Positions 1 to 8,633 of a stretch of DNA of 64,000 nucleotides are shown here, piece after piece. Positions within the stretch are counted from its first letter, which is position 1. Each line of letters starts with the position of its first letter. The position numbers were made by a program, and so were the translations under genes. The notes beneath the pieces are model-generated. The model did no database searches, was not told where the DNA came from, and was given only the letters and a program-made list of their open reading frames with translations. The DNA comes from Flagellimonas aurea (lineage in GTDB: Bacteria; Bacteroidota; Bacteroidia; Flavobacteriales; Flavobacteriaceae). The DNA lies in assembly GCF_017313785.1 (NCBI RefSeq), contig NZ_JAFLNL010000005.1, positions 124,001-188,000 of the forward strand, read 5' to 3'.

Positions 1-783
1 AAATACAAAACATATCCACGAATCGTAGGTGAAACAGGTGGAAAGGATTTTATCATCGCGCACCCGACGGCAAAACCGCAACAAGTGGCCACTGCCATCA
101 GCCGTGGGGCCTTCGAGTTCCAGGGACAGAAATGTAGCGCGGCATCACGGGTGTACCTGCCAAAGTCCACTGCCGATGAAATTCTGGAACTGGTCAAAAA
201 GGACATTGCATCCTTCAACAAGCCGGGCTCCCCGGAGGACATGGACAATTTTATCACCGCGGTGATCCACGAAGGGTCCTTTGACAAATTGGCCAAATAC
301 ATAGATCAGGCCAAGGCCGATGACAATGCAGAGATCATCGCCGGAGGGAACTACGACAAGTCCGAAGGGTACTTTATAGAACCTACCGTGATCTTGACCA
401 CCGACCCACAGTACGAGACCATGTACACAGAGCTCTTTGGACCGGTAGTGACGGTTTACGTGTACGAGGACAAGGATTGGGGCGAGACATTGAAGCTCGT
501 GGACGGCACATCGGAATACGGGCTCACCGGGGCAGTGCTCTCCGGCGACCGCTACTCCATCGACGAGGCCACCAAGGCCCTGCAGAACGCGGCCGGGAAC
601 TTCTACATCAACGACAAGCCAACGGGCGCCGTTGTGGGACAACAGCCCTTCGGAGGGGCAAGGGGCTCCGGGACCAACGACAAGGCAGGTTCCATGCAGA
701 ACCTCCTCAGATGGGTATCCCCTCGTTTGATCAAGGAAACCTTCGTGACCCCCGAGGATTACAGGTATCCTTTTTTGGGATAA
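1..783 (+). CDS. pruA: L-glutamate gamma-semialdehyde (P5C) dehydrogenase, 3' part
   Basis: This is the C-terminal 260 residues of an aldehyde dehydrogenase; the frame is open from base 1 and stops at 781-783. It oxidises glutamate semialdehyde to glutamate with NAD+, the second step of proline catabolism. The motif GETGGKDF (Glu codon 31-33, general base) and FEFQGQKCSAASR (catalytic Cys codon 133-135) are the signature of the P5C dehydrogenase branch of ALDH. The C-terminal QQPFGGARGSG and the Pro-rich tail also fit. Third codon positions are markedly richer in G and C than in the genes that follow. A strong hairpin terminator follows directly. The N-terminal part lies outside the window, so the start and any fusion to proline dehydrogenase cannot be judged. 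Confidence 0.93.
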   Translation, partial: KYKTYPRIVGETGGKDFIIAHPTAKPQQVATAISRGAFEFQGQKCSAASRVYLPKSTADEILELVKKDIASFNKPGSPEDMDNFITAVIHEGSFDKLAKYIDQAKADDNAEIIAGGNYDKSEGYFIEPTVILTTDPQYETMYTELFGPVVTVYVYEDKDWGETLKLVDGTSEYGLTGAVLSGDRYSIDEATKALQNAAGNFYINDKPTGAVVGQQPFGGARGSGTNDKAGSMQNLLRWVSPRLIKETFVTPEDYRYPFLG

Positions 784-803
784 CACCAAAAACGATTAAC
801 TTC

Positions 804-838
804 AAGGCCGTCATATTAATATGACGGCCTTTTTTTGT
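804..838 (+). terminator. Intrinsic terminator after pruA
   Basis: A perfect 28-base palindrome (804-831, arms starting AAGGCCGTCATATT) is followed by a run of T to 836. It ends the pruA transcript and separates it from the creatininase gene. Confidence 0.9.
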
Positions 839-859
839 TTAACCTAACCCATCCAAGAC

Positions 860-1624
860 ATGCCCAGACCCTATATTTTGGCAGAGACCAACTGGAAACA
901 CTTGAAAAATGAATCTTTTGACCTTGCCATATTGCCATGGGGCGCCACCGAAGCCCACAATTACCACCTCCCCTACGCCACCGATGTCATTGAAGGAACG
1001 TCGATTGCAGAAGAATCTGCCAGAATTGCATGGGAACAGGGCAGCAAAGTAATTGTATTGCCCACCATACCGTTTGGAGTGAACACGGGGCAATCGGACA
1101 TTTATTTGGACATGAACCTAAACCCAAGCACCCAATTTGCCATATTAAAGGATTTGATTACCGTACTGGACCGACAAGGAGTAAAAAAGTTCATGATTTT
1201 GAACAGTCACGGAGGCAATAATTGGAAGGCAATCATCAGGGAACTGGGATTACTTTTCCCGGAAATGTTCCTTTGTGTCACCAATTGGTTCAAACTTGGC
1301 AGTGATTCGGGTGTGTTTGAAAAACCGGGCGATCATGCCGATGAAATGGAAACCAGCCTCATCCTACATTTAACCCCCGAACTGGTGCTGCCTAAAGAGG
1401 ACTGGGGAGAAGGCAAGGAATTCAAAAACAAAATCAAAGCATTTTCTGAAGGATGGGCATGGACCGAGCGACCTTGGTCCAAAGTAACGCAAGATACAGG
1501 GGTTGGCGACCCCAGCAAGGCCTCCAAAGAAAAAGGTGAAACGTTCTTCAATTTGGTGTGTGCCAAAATGGGCAAATTACTGGTCGACATTTCCAACGCA
1601 GACATCAACGACCTCTATCAATAA
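860..1624 (+). CDS. Creatininase-family amidohydrolase
   Basis: A 254-residue protein of the creatininase/creatinine amidohydrolase fold (CrnA, MftE, ArfB relatives), which are metal-dependent cyclic-amide or formamide hydrolases. The N-terminal metal site is visible: Glu31, His33, His36 and Asp42 in LPWGATEAHNYHLPYATD. The central NSHGGNN motif and the later DHADEMETS motif supply the remaining family ligands. There is no signal peptide, so it is probably cytoplasmic. It is followed after two bases by a DJ-1/AraC regulator, suggesting one transcript. The true substrate is unknown: family members include creatininase, the formamide hydrolase of riboflavin/F420 synthesis and the mycofactocin peptidase, and nothing nearby picks one. 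Confidence 0.85.
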   Translation: MPRPYILAETNWKHLKNESFDLAILPWGATEAHNYHLPYATDVIEGTSIAEESARIAWEQGSKVIVLPTIPFGVNTGQSDIYLDMNLNPSTQFAILKDLITVLDRQGVKKFMILNSHGGNNWKAIIRELGLLFPEMFLCVTNWFKLGSDSGVFEKPGDHADEMETSLILHLTPELVLPKEDWGEGKEFKNKIKAFSEGWAWTERPWSKVTQDTGVGDPSKASKEKGETFFNLVCAKMGKLLVDISNADINDLYQ

Positions 1625-1626
1625 AA

Positions 1627-2577
1627 ATGTCCGAAAGCAATCCATTACGCGTCTTCTTTTTGATACCACCAGAAGTCCAACTCTTGGATTTTGCAGGTCC
1701 CGCCCATCTTTTTTACGAAGCCAAAGAATACGGGGCCGAAATAGAAATACACTATCTAAGTTTAGACCTGAACTCTTCACAGCAATCAAGTGCCGGAGTT
1801 GCCATTGGGGAGCTTTTACCATTCAACACTTTTGAATTGAATAGCAATGACTTACTTTTTGTACCGGGGTTGGAGTCCAAACTCTTTTTGTCAGAACAAT
1901 TTATACAGCAACACCAAAGCTTTTTTGAATGGCTGAAAAAGCAGGGCGAGTACAAGGCCAGAATTTGTTCTGTTTGTACGGGAGCCTACCTCTTGGGGAT
2001 TGCAGGGCTTTTAGACAACAAGCAGTGCACCACCCATTGGAAGTACCTCGATGATTTCAAACAACGGTTTCCAGATACGGAAGTGCTGACCGACCGCTTG
2101 ATCGTAAAGGATGACAACATCTATTCAAGTGCAGGTGTTTCATCAGGCATCGACCTTTCCCTTTTTATTATAGAAGAGCTTTTTGGAGCAGTATTCGCTT
2201 CCAAAATCGCTAAAGAAGTAGTCATTTATGCAAGAAGAACATCAAAAGACCCGCAATTAAGCATTTATCTCCGTTATAGGAACCATTTGGAAAACCGGAT
2301 ACATGAGGTTCAGGATATACTGAGCCAAAACCTTGATAAAAAGATAAAAATCGAGGAACTGGCCGAAATGGTTCACATGAGCAGAAGAAACCTCACCAGA
2401 CTTTTCAAAACCACAACGGGAATAACCATTGGAGAATACTTGGAACAATTAAGGGCCGAACATGCCAAGCAATTGATTACAAATGGTTCCAAGGTTAGTG
2501 CCGCCGCAATGGCCTGTGGACTCAAAAGTAGCAACCAACTTAGAACACTACTAAAAAAGCATGCCTCCATCCCATAA
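1627..2577 (+). CDS. GlxA-type regulator: DJ-1/PfpI domain plus AraC helix-turn-helix
   Basis: A 316-residue transcription factor. Residues about 5-190 form a DJ-1/PfpI (class I glutaminase-like) domain with the nucleophile-elbow cysteine Cys117 in CSVCTGAY. Residues about 215-316 form an AraC-type DNA-binding domain with two helix-turn-helix units (KIEELAEMVHMSRRNLTRLF and the later VSAAAMACGLKSSNQLRTLL). The frame is open upstream, but the ATG at 1627 was chosen because the earlier in-frame ATG (1558) lies inside the creatininase gene and would add non-conserved residues. It is probably co-transcribed with the creatininase gene. It may control that gene or the next DJ-1 gene; the effector is unknown. 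Confidence 0.88.
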   Translation: MSESNPLRVFFLIPPEVQLLDFAGPAHLFYEAKEYGAEIEIHYLSLDLNSSQQSSAGVAIGELLPFNTFELNSNDLLFVPGLESKLFLSEQFIQQHQSFFEWLKKQGEYKARICSVCTGAYLLGIAGLLDNKQCTTHWKYLDDFKQRFPDTEVLTDRLIVKDDNIYSSAGVSSGIDLSLFIIEELFGAVFASKIAKEVVIYARRTSKDPQLSIYLRYRNHLENRIHEVQDILSQNLDKKIKIEELAEMVHMSRRNLTRLFKTTTGITIGEYLEQLRAEHAKQLITNGSKVSAAAMACGLKSSNQLRTLLKKHASIP

Positions 2578-2676
2578 TGGGATAATCATCTTGATGGCCC
2601 GATACTGAGCATAATTGTCCTTTCAAAAGATTGATGACCCATCTAATTTTGAACCATTCATCAAATCCAAAAAAGA

Positions 2677-3714
2677 ATGAAAAAGTCATTGATCATATTG
2701 TGCAACCTAATATCAATGGGCGTAATGTCTCAAAATTCAAGTAATCAAGCCACGGCTTATGTTTGTCCGCCCTGCAATAACGCCTGCGACGACATTACTT
2801 ACGATGCTCCCGGCACCTGCCAGCATTGCAATATGCCGTTTGTCAAGAAAGAAATGTCCAAAACCATTGCATTTTACCTTCAAGACGGAGTGGAGGTATT
2901 GGACTTTTCAGGCCCCATGGAAGTATTCAGCTATGCTGGTTATCGCGTTTTTACCGTATCGGCCACCAAAGACCCCATTAAGTCACAGGGCATTTTGACC
3001 GTAGTTCCGGACTACAGTATCGAGGATGCCCCAAAGGCAGATATATTGGCATTTTTTGGAGGTAACTCACAAGCCGCATCCCAAAACAAGGAGGTTATCG
3101 CATGGGTGAAAAAGCAGGAGGATATTGAATATCATTTCTCGGTCTGTACCGGTGCATTTGTGTTGGCTGAAGCAGGCATTCTTGACGGAAAAGTCGCCAC
3201 AACTTTCCATAACGCCCTATCCGACCTGGAAACAAACTATCCTAAAGTAGATGTCCGCAGAAATGTTAGATATGTGGATAATGGAGAGGTAATCACTACC
3301 GCAGGGATTTCGGCAGGGATCGATGGCGCTCTTCATCTTGTGGCCAAATTACAGGGTATAAATACAGCCAAGAGAACAGCTTTCTACATGGAATACGACA
3401 ACTGGAATATGGGCAATGGACTCCTATTATCGGAATCGAATCCATACGCCGACCAAAGGCATGCGGCATTTTTTAAAGATTTTGAAGGCGTTTATCAATA
3501 CAAAAATGATACTACCTTCAATCTAAAATATGATAAGAACCAAGGAAATTTATTGGTAGAAATCGACCATCTTTTTTACCCCATATATCATGAAACCGAT
3601 GATGTTTTCTCTGACGTAAATAGTGAATATGTAGGGTTTATAAGAAATCCTTCCGGAGACATAACGGGTTACCAGCTGGAGAAAAATGGTAAAATATTCA
3701 AGAAACTTGATTAA
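2677..3714 (+). CDS. Secreted DJ-1/PfpI protein with N-terminal cysteine-rich metal-binding motif
   Basis: A 345-residue protein. It begins with a short hydrophobic leader (about residues 3-18), then a cysteine motif of the heavy-metal-binding type (CPPC...C...CQHCNMPF, residues about 29-56), resembling the CPMH...CPKCGM domains of copper and heavy-metal proteins. Residues about 63-235 form a DJ-1/PfpI domain with candidate nucleophile Cys157 in SVCTGAF. The last about 90 residues form a separate beta-rich region, similar in look to C-terminal domains of serine hydrolases. It follows a DJ-1/AraC regulator after 99 bases, so the pair may be regulator and target. Domain order is clear; activity (peptidase, glyoxalase, chaperone) is not. 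Confidence 0.8.
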   Translation: MKKSLIILCNLISMGVMSQNSSNQATAYVCPPCNNACDDITYDAPGTCQHCNMPFVKKEMSKTIAFYLQDGVEVLDFSGPMEVFSYAGYRVFTVSATKDPIKSQGILTVVPDYSIEDAPKADILAFFGGNSQAASQNKEVIAWVKKQEDIEYHFSVCTGAFVLAEAGILDGKVATTFHNALSDLETNYPKVDVRRNVRYVDNGEVITTAGISAGIDGALHLVAKLQGINTAKRTAFYMEYDNWNMGNGLLLSESNPYADQRHAAFFKDFEGVYQYKNDTTFNLKYDKNQGNLLVEIDHLFYPIYHETDDVFSDVNSEYVGFIRNPSGDITGYQLEKNGKIFKKLD

Positions 3715-3819
3715 CCCAGGATTTAAGAAAAATACACACCCAATAATCTTATTTTTAGATAATTAGAACAAAATCTGTCAATAAACAAACAATTTAAATG
3801 TAAATTTAACGTTAACTAA

Positions 3820-3850
3820 TTGTAAACTGAACGTAATCTATTTATCTTTG
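3820..3850 (+). promoter_or_regulatory. Bacteroidota-type promoter ahead of a small ORF
   Basis: TTG at 3820-3822 and TATCTTTG at 3843-3850 are separated by 20 bases. They match the flavobacterial TTG-N17-23-TAnnTTTG consensus. Just upstream lies the 10-base palindrome TTAACGTTAA (3806-3815), a possible operator. The first ATG downstream is at 3872. Confidence 0.6.
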
Positions 3851-3871
3851 ATTACATTAAATCAATTAGTT

Positions 3872-3994
3872 ATGACTGTTAGAATTCATGCATGGGGGAA
3901 ATTGATGATTAAAAAATATCAGCAATTTTGGCTATATGCCAAGGATTATGCCCGAAAATGTAGGTTGGTATATAAAAGGATGTACAGTATTTAA
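3872..3994 (+). CDS. Small basic protein of 40 residues, function unknown
   Basis: A 40-codon open frame (ATG 3872, TAA 3992-3994) begins 22 bases after a full consensus promoter. The product is rich in Lys, Arg, Tyr and Trp, with motifs HAWGKLM, KKYQQFW and ARKCRLVYKRM. It has no signal peptide and no membrane segment. It ends one base before the convergent rsmG stop. The promoter, the compact fit between neighbours and the coherent basic/aromatic composition argue for a real gene. No family is recognised. The alternative is a chance frame in an RNA leader. Confidence 0.5.
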   Translation: MTVRIHAWGKLMIKKYQQFWLYAKDYARKCRLVYKRMYSI

Positions 3995-3995
3995 T

Positions 3996-4631
3996 CTATC
4001 CTTTATATTTCTGAGGTAAGTACACCACTTTTTTGGTCTCGAAGAAATCCTCCTCAAAATACTCGTTTAAATCGAAGGTCTGGACGGTTTCATAACCCTT
4101 CAGTTCTTCCGTAAGATCTCCGCCCTTTAGATAAAGAATACCATTTTTTCTCTGATGTGCGGAGTCTTTTTTGATTTTACCTTTGGTCCAATGCACAAAA
4201 GTAGGCATGGCCGCGACGGCCCTGCTCACAATAAAGTCAAATTGTCCTGGAATTTCTTCTACCCTGGAGTGATGGGTTTCAACATTCTCCAAACCTAATC
4301 CTTCCACTACCTCGTTGACCACCTTTATTTTTTTTCCAATGGCATCCACAAGGGTAAACTTTACGTTTGGAAACATAATGGCCAACGGAATTCCCGGGAA
4401 GCCGCCACCGGTTCCCACATCCAAAATTTCCGACCCCTCATTGAACAATTGGACTTGGGCAATTCCCAGGGAATGAAGCACATGTCGCAAGTACAGCTCA
4501 TCAATATCTTTACGCGAAACCACATTTATCTTTTGATTCCAGTCTTGGTAAAGCGTTTCCAGCTTTGCAAACTGCTCTTTCTGTTCCTCGTTGAGCGTCG
4601 TAAAATATTTAAATATAAGTTCCGCTTTCAT
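3996..4631 (-). CDS. rsmG: 16S rRNA (guanine-527-N7)-methyltransferase
   Basis: A 211-residue SAM-dependent methyltransferase, the usual length for RsmG (GidB). It methylates N7 of G527 in 16S rRNA. The N-terminal helical part contains NVVSRKDIDELYLRHVLHS, a hallmark of the family. The SAM-binding loop is DVGTGGGFPGIPLAI, followed by the acidic VDAIGKKIKV and the SRAVA motif. The ATG at 4629-4631 is the first in frame and gives the standard N terminus. It is divergent from the desaturase gene and convergent with the small ORF, so it is probably a single-gene transcript. Confidence 0.95.
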   Translation of the reverse strand: MKAELIFKYFTTLNEEQKEQFAKLETLYQDWNQKINVVSRKDIDELYLRHVLHSLGIAQVQLFNEGSEILDVGTGGGFPGIPLAIMFPNVKFTLVDAIGKKIKVVNEVVEGLGLENVETHHSRVEEIPGQFDFIVSRAVAAMPTFVHWTKGKIKKDSAHQRKNGILYLKGGDLTEELKGYETVQTFDLNEYFEEDFFETKKVVYLPQKYKG

Positions 4632-4696
4632 GTTGCCAACCGTATTTTTGACAAAACTAATACTTTTACCAACCTTAACACCGTTCTAACAGAACG

Positions 4697-4730
4697 TTGT
4701 TAACTCTAAAAAGCATTTTAGTTACCTTTG
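4697..4730 (+). promoter_or_regulatory. Promoter ahead of the desaturase gene
   Basis: TTG at 4697-4699 and TACCTTTG at 4723-4730 are 23 bases apart, at the wide end of the flavobacterial TTG-N17-23-TAnnTTTG range. The desaturase ATG is 16 bases downstream. Confidence 0.5.
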
Positions 4731-4746
4731 TATAAAACTTTTTTTT

Positions 4747-5850
4747 ATGGATAAGAATACCATCCGGTTTTCAAGAAGAGATTCCGCACAATTTTTCAGA
4801 ACGCTGAACAAGAGAGTAAACGAATACTTCAAGGAAAACGAACTTAAGAAAACCGGGAACTGGAAACTTCACTTGAAGACGATAGTGATGTTTGCCATTT
4901 TTTTGACCCCTTATTTTTTAATGTTGACCCTTGATTTGCCTTTTTGGGGCTATCTGCTCCTTTCCATCACCATGGGTGTAGGAATGGCCGGAGTGGGAAT
5001 GAACGTGATGCACGATGGAAACCATGGTGCCTACTCCAATAAAAAATGGGTAAACAAACTTATGGGAAGCAGTATCTACATTCTTGCTGGAAATGTATAC
5101 AACTGGCAAGTTCAGCACAACGTGCTTCACCATACCTACACCAATATCCATGAACATGACGAGGATATGGAAGCTGGACGAATCCTAAGATTCTCCGAGC
5201 ATGCCGAGTGGAGAAAACACCACAAATTCCAACACTACTACTCCATTTTACTGTACGGCCTGTTGACCTTTAACTGGGCCATTACAACAGATTTTCAACA
5301 GATGTACCGTTACATGAAGAGAAAGTTGAGCTATGGAAAACTTCCCAACCCCGTGATCAACTGGAGCACATTGGTAATTACAAAAGTCATTTATCTGACC
5401 ATCTGGATCGTACTCCCATTAATTTTTGTTGATATCGCATGGTGGCAAGTGCTTCTTGGATTCTTTATCATGCACTACGTTGCCGGTGTGATTCTTAGTG
5501 TGGTATTCCAGCTGGCTCATATTGTGGACCATGCAGAAACCCCGCTTCCCGATGAAGCAGGAAACATGAAAAACACCTGGGCGATTCACCAATTGTTCAC
5601 CACAGTGAATTTTGGCACTAAAAACAGAATTGTAAACTGGTTTACCGGTGGATTGAACCATCAAGTGGAACACCATATTTTCCCCAACATCAGTCACATT
5701 CATTACACAAATATTTCAAAAATTGTGAAACAGACTGCCCAAGAGTTCAATTTACCGTACCACGAATATAAAACTACGAGAAAAGCCATAATTTCGCACT
5801 TCAAACACTTAAAGGAGTTGGGCAAAAACCCAGCACTCCAGTATCAGTAA
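4747..5850 (+). CDS. Membrane fatty acid (acyl-CoA/acyl-lipid) desaturase
   Basis: A 367-residue integral membrane di-iron desaturase that introduces a double bond into a fatty acyl chain. The three histidine boxes are in the expected order: H89DGNH93, H124NVLHH129 and H305QVEHH310. Hydrophobic segments lie at about residues 47-90 and 205-255, placing the histidines on the cytoplasmic face. The QVEHH form of the last box is typical of linoleoyl-CoA/front-end-like desaturases, but no cytochrome b5 domain is fused, so an external electron donor is needed. An aminotransferase gene follows after 16 bases, perhaps on the same transcript. The position of the double bond cannot be deduced. Confidence 0.88.
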   Translation: MDKNTIRFSRRDSAQFFRTLNKRVNEYFKENELKKTGNWKLHLKTIVMFAIFLTPYFLMLTLDLPFWGYLLLSITMGVGMAGVGMNVMHDGNHGAYSNKKWVNKLMGSSIYILAGNVYNWQVQHNVLHHTYTNIHEHDEDMEAGRILRFSEHAEWRKHHKFQHYYSILLYGLLTFNWAITTDFQQMYRYMKRKLSYGKLPNPVINWSTLVITKVIYLTIWIVLPLIFVDIAWWQVLLGFFIMHYVAGVILSVVFQLAHIVDHAETPLPDEAGNMKNTWAIHQLFTTVNFGTKNRIVNWFTGGLNHQVEHHIFPNISHIHYTNISKIVKQTAQEFNLPYHEYKTTRKAIISHFKHLKELGKNPALQYQ

Positions 5851-5866
5851 AAAAACGAAGCATCAA

Positions 5867-7054
5867 ATGAGCAACCATCTATCCGACAGGATCAAGAACA
5901 TGTCCACGTCAGCAACTTTGGCCATGGCAGCCAAAGCGCGGGAATTACGAAATGAAGGAAAGGATATCATCGGTCTGAGCTTGGGGGAACCCGATTTCAA
6001 TATTCCCGATTTTATCAAGGATGCAGCAAAGCAGGCCATCGACGAAAATTATAGTAGCTATACACCTGTTGATGGGTACGCCGAGCTTAAGACAGCTATT
6101 TCGAATAAATTCAAAAGAGACAACAACCTTGATTACGGTGCAAACCAAATCGTAGTTTCCACGGGAGCAAAACAATCGCTTTTCAACGTGGCCATGGTAG
6201 TACTTAATCCTGGCGATGAAGTAATTCTTCCGGCACCATACTGGGTAAGTTACAGCGACATCGTAAAATTGGCCGAAGGAGTTCCAGTAGAGGTTCCCAC
6301 ACAAATCGACACCGATTTTAAAATGACACCTCAACAATTGGAAGCTGCCATTACCCCAAAGACAAGAATGCTTTGGTTCAGCTCTCCATGTAACCCAAGT
6401 GGTTCCGTGTATAGCGAGAAAGAGTTGGAAGGTTTGGCCGAGGTATTGAAAAAACACCCGGATATCTACGTGGTATCCGATGAAATCTACGAGCACATCA
6501 ATTTTACCGAAGGTGGTCACACCAGCATTGCTGGCATTGATGGCATGTACGATAGAACGGTAACCGTAAACGGTGTATCCAAGGCATTTGCCATGACCGG
6601 ATGGCGTATTGGTTACATCGGCGCACCGGAATGGATTGCTAAGGGCTGTACCAAATTGCAAGGTCAGGTAACGAGTGGAGCGAATGCTATTGCTCAACGT
6701 GCAGTAATCACTGCGTTGGATGCCCCTGTGAGCAAGATTCAATTTATGATCGACAAGTTCCACGAAAGAAGGGACCTTGTCCTAGGTCTATTGGGTGAGA
6801 TAGAAGGATTTAACCTCAATGTTCCAGAAGGTGCATTTTACGTGTTCCCGGACATATCCGCTTACTTTGGAAAAACATTGAAAGATGTAACGATCAACAA
6901 TGCTTCTGATTTCTCACTGTATCTATTGGAACATGCAAATGTAGCCACGGTTACCGGTGAAGCATTCGGAAACCCGAACTGTATCCGCATATCTTATGCC
7001 GCATCGGAGAAGGAGTTGAAGGAAGCTATTTCAAGGATAAAGGCAGTACTTTAA
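5867..7054 (+). CDS. Aspartate-type aminotransferase (PLP, class I subgroup Ib)
   Basis: A 395-residue fold-type I PLP enzyme that probably moves the amino group between aspartate and 2-oxoglutarate. Features include the N-terminal SLGEPDFNIP loop, the NPSG motif that contacts the cofactor, VVSDEIYEH with the pyridine-binding Asp and Tyr, and the Schiff-base Lys239 in VSKAFAMTGWRIGY. The C-terminal CIRISYA motif carries the substrate carboxylate-binding Arg. Length and motifs fit subgroup Ib enzymes of the Thermus AspC type, some of which also accept prephenate. The gene lies 16 bases after the desaturase and ends before a bidirectional terminator. Confidence 0.9.
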   Translation: MSNHLSDRIKNMSTSATLAMAAKARELRNEGKDIIGLSLGEPDFNIPDFIKDAAKQAIDENYSSYTPVDGYAELKTAISNKFKRDNNLDYGANQIVVSTGAKQSLFNVAMVVLNPGDEVILPAPYWVSYSDIVKLAEGVPVEVPTQIDTDFKMTPQQLEAAITPKTRMLWFSSPCNPSGSVYSEKELEGLAEVLKKHPDIYVVSDEIYEHINFTEGGHTSIAGIDGMYDRTVTVNGVSKAFAMTGWRIGYIGAPEWIAKGCTKLQGQVTSGANAIAQRAVITALDAPVSKIQFMIDKFHERRDLVLGLLGEIEGFNLNVPEGAFYVFPDISAYFGKTLKDVTINNASDFSLYLLEHANVATVTGEAFGNPNCIRISYAASEKELKEAISRIKAVL

Positions 7055-7106
7055 TATAAAACAGGAAATGCTGAAGCAAGTTAGTTCAGCTATCCAATAT
7101 AAATTT

Positions 7107-7142
7107 AAAAACCTCTTGAAGTCTACTTTGAGAGGTTTTTTA
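7107..7142. terminator. Bidirectional terminator between aminotransferase and trkH
   Basis: Arms AAAAACCTCT (7107-7116) and AGAGGTTTTT (7131-7140) flank a 14-base loop, with A and T tracts on both sides. It serves both converging genes. Confidence 0.8.
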
Positions 7143-8633
7143 TTAGGTCTTTTTCCAGAAATATGGGGTAAGCACGATCAATACAGTGAACAGTTCCAAA
7201 CGCCCTAACAACATCAGAAAAGCACACCACCACTTACCTGCAGCTGGAAGGCTATTGTAATTGCTCACAGGGTTCAAACTACCCAAAGCAGGACCAACAT
7301 TCCCAAGCGATGAGGCCGAACCACCGACCGCGGAAACAAAGTCCAAGCCTAGGAACCCAAGCACCAGCGAACCAATAATAAACAACAACATATACAACAC
7401 AAAGAAAGCTATAACATTGTATACGATGTGCTCTGTAACTGTTTTTTGATTATATCTAACAGGAATCACCGCATTGGGGTGCAGGGTACGTTTAAACTCC
7501 AAGATACCGTTTTTAATAATCAATAAATGGCGCATTACTTTAATTCCCCCTGCTGTTGAACCTGCAGATCCCCCGAGGAACATCAAACCAAAAAAGAAAA
7601 CGGTCAAGAAATGTGTCCAAGAAGTAAAATCTGCAGAAACAAAACCGGTAGTGGTAATTACCGCGACCACCTGAAACAAGGTATGCCTAAAGGCACTCTC
7701 TGCCTTTCCCCAAACCATGGGATGAAAGTCGGATACCGGAACGTCCGCCTTAAAATAAACGCCCAGAGCGGCCAAAATGGTAAAAATCGCTACAAACCCA
7801 AAATAGTACTTGAATTCTTCATCTTGAAAAACACGTTTCACCCGTCCGGTCAATGCAAAATAACTTAATACAAAGTTGCTTCCCGCCAAGAACATAAAAA
7901 TAATGATGATGTATTGGATTATTGGAGAATCGTTCCAATAGGCCAAACTGGCATTTTTAGTGGAAAAACCACCTGTGGACATCGTGGCCAAGGCATGGTT
8001 TATAGCATCAAAAAATGACATCCCCGCAAATTTCAGCAACAAGGTTTCCAAAACAGTATACCCAAAATAGATAAGCCAAAGCCTTTTTGCTGTATCCGTA
8101 ATCCGTGGGTGGAGCTTATCTCCACCAGGACCTGGTGCTTCTGCACTGAACAACTGCATACCTCCGATACCTAAAAGCGGTAGAATGGCTATGGCCAAAA
8201 CTATGATCCCCATCCCCCCAATCCAATGGGTAAGGCTTCGCCACAACAAAATACCTTCAGGAAGCGCCTCTATATCGTCCAATATGGATGCTCCCGTTGT
8301 TGTGTAACCGGACATGGTCTCAAAAAAAGCATCTGTTATGGAGGGAATGGAACCGGAAAAAAGATAGGGCAACATACCAGAGATGGACATTACGATCCAA
8401 CCAAAGGTCACAACAATGTACCCTTCTTTCTTTTTAACCTCCTTTTTATGTCCACGAGTATAGAACATGGCCATCATACCAAAAAGCATCGTGACTATGG
8501 CGGACAACATGATGTCCATTGTGGCACCATCTTTATAAATTCCACTGGCCAATGCCGCCAAGAGCATAAAGGACCCGTTGCAAAGCAACAACAACCCCAT
8601 GATGTGGATAATGATACGTGTATTGAGCTTCAT
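7143..8633 (-). CDS. trkH: Trk-type potassium uptake channel subunit
   Basis: A membrane protein of 496 residues that forms the K+ translocating subunit of the Trk system. It has the repeated membrane-pore-membrane pattern, with pore loops containing TTTGASIL, STGGFST, TTTGFVSADF and SLGNVGP, close to the selectivity-filter glycines of TrkH/KtrB. The frame is open to 8678, but the ATG at 8631-8633 was chosen. It overlaps the trkA stop as TAATG, giving translational coupling, and it begins with a normal MKLNTRIIIH N terminus. The protein works with cytoplasmic TrkA, encoded just upstream. Confidence 0.93.
   Translation of the reverse strand: MKLNTRIIIHIMGLLLLCNGSFMLLAALASGIYKDGATMDIMLSAIVTMLFGMMAMFYTRGHKKEVKKKEGYIVVTFGWIVMSISGMLPYLFSGSIPSITDAFFETMSGYTTTGASILDDIEALPEGILLWRSLTHWIGGMGIIVLAIAILPLLGIGGMQLFSAEAPGPGGDKLHPRITDTAKRLWLIYFGYTVLETLLLKFAGMSFFDAINHALATMSTGGFSTKNASLAYWNDSPIIQYIIIIFMFLAGSNFVLSYFALTGRVKRVFQDEEFKYYFGFVAIFTILAALGVYFKADVPVSDFHPMVWGKAESAFRHTLFQVVAVITTTGFVSADFTSWTHFLTVFFFGLMFLGGSAGSTAGGIKVMRHLLIIKNGILEFKRTLHPNAVIPVRYNQKTVTEHIVYNVIAFFVLYMLLFIIGSLVLGFLGLDFVSAVGGSASSLGNVGPALGSLNPVSNYNSLPAAGKWWCAFLMLLGRLELFTVLIVLTPYFWKKT

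Noticed and set aside
145..789. Long open frame on the minus strand opposite pruA (214 codons)
   Set aside because: It mirrors the codon structure of pruA, has no family features and starts beyond the pruA stop; it is a shadow of the GC-rich gene.
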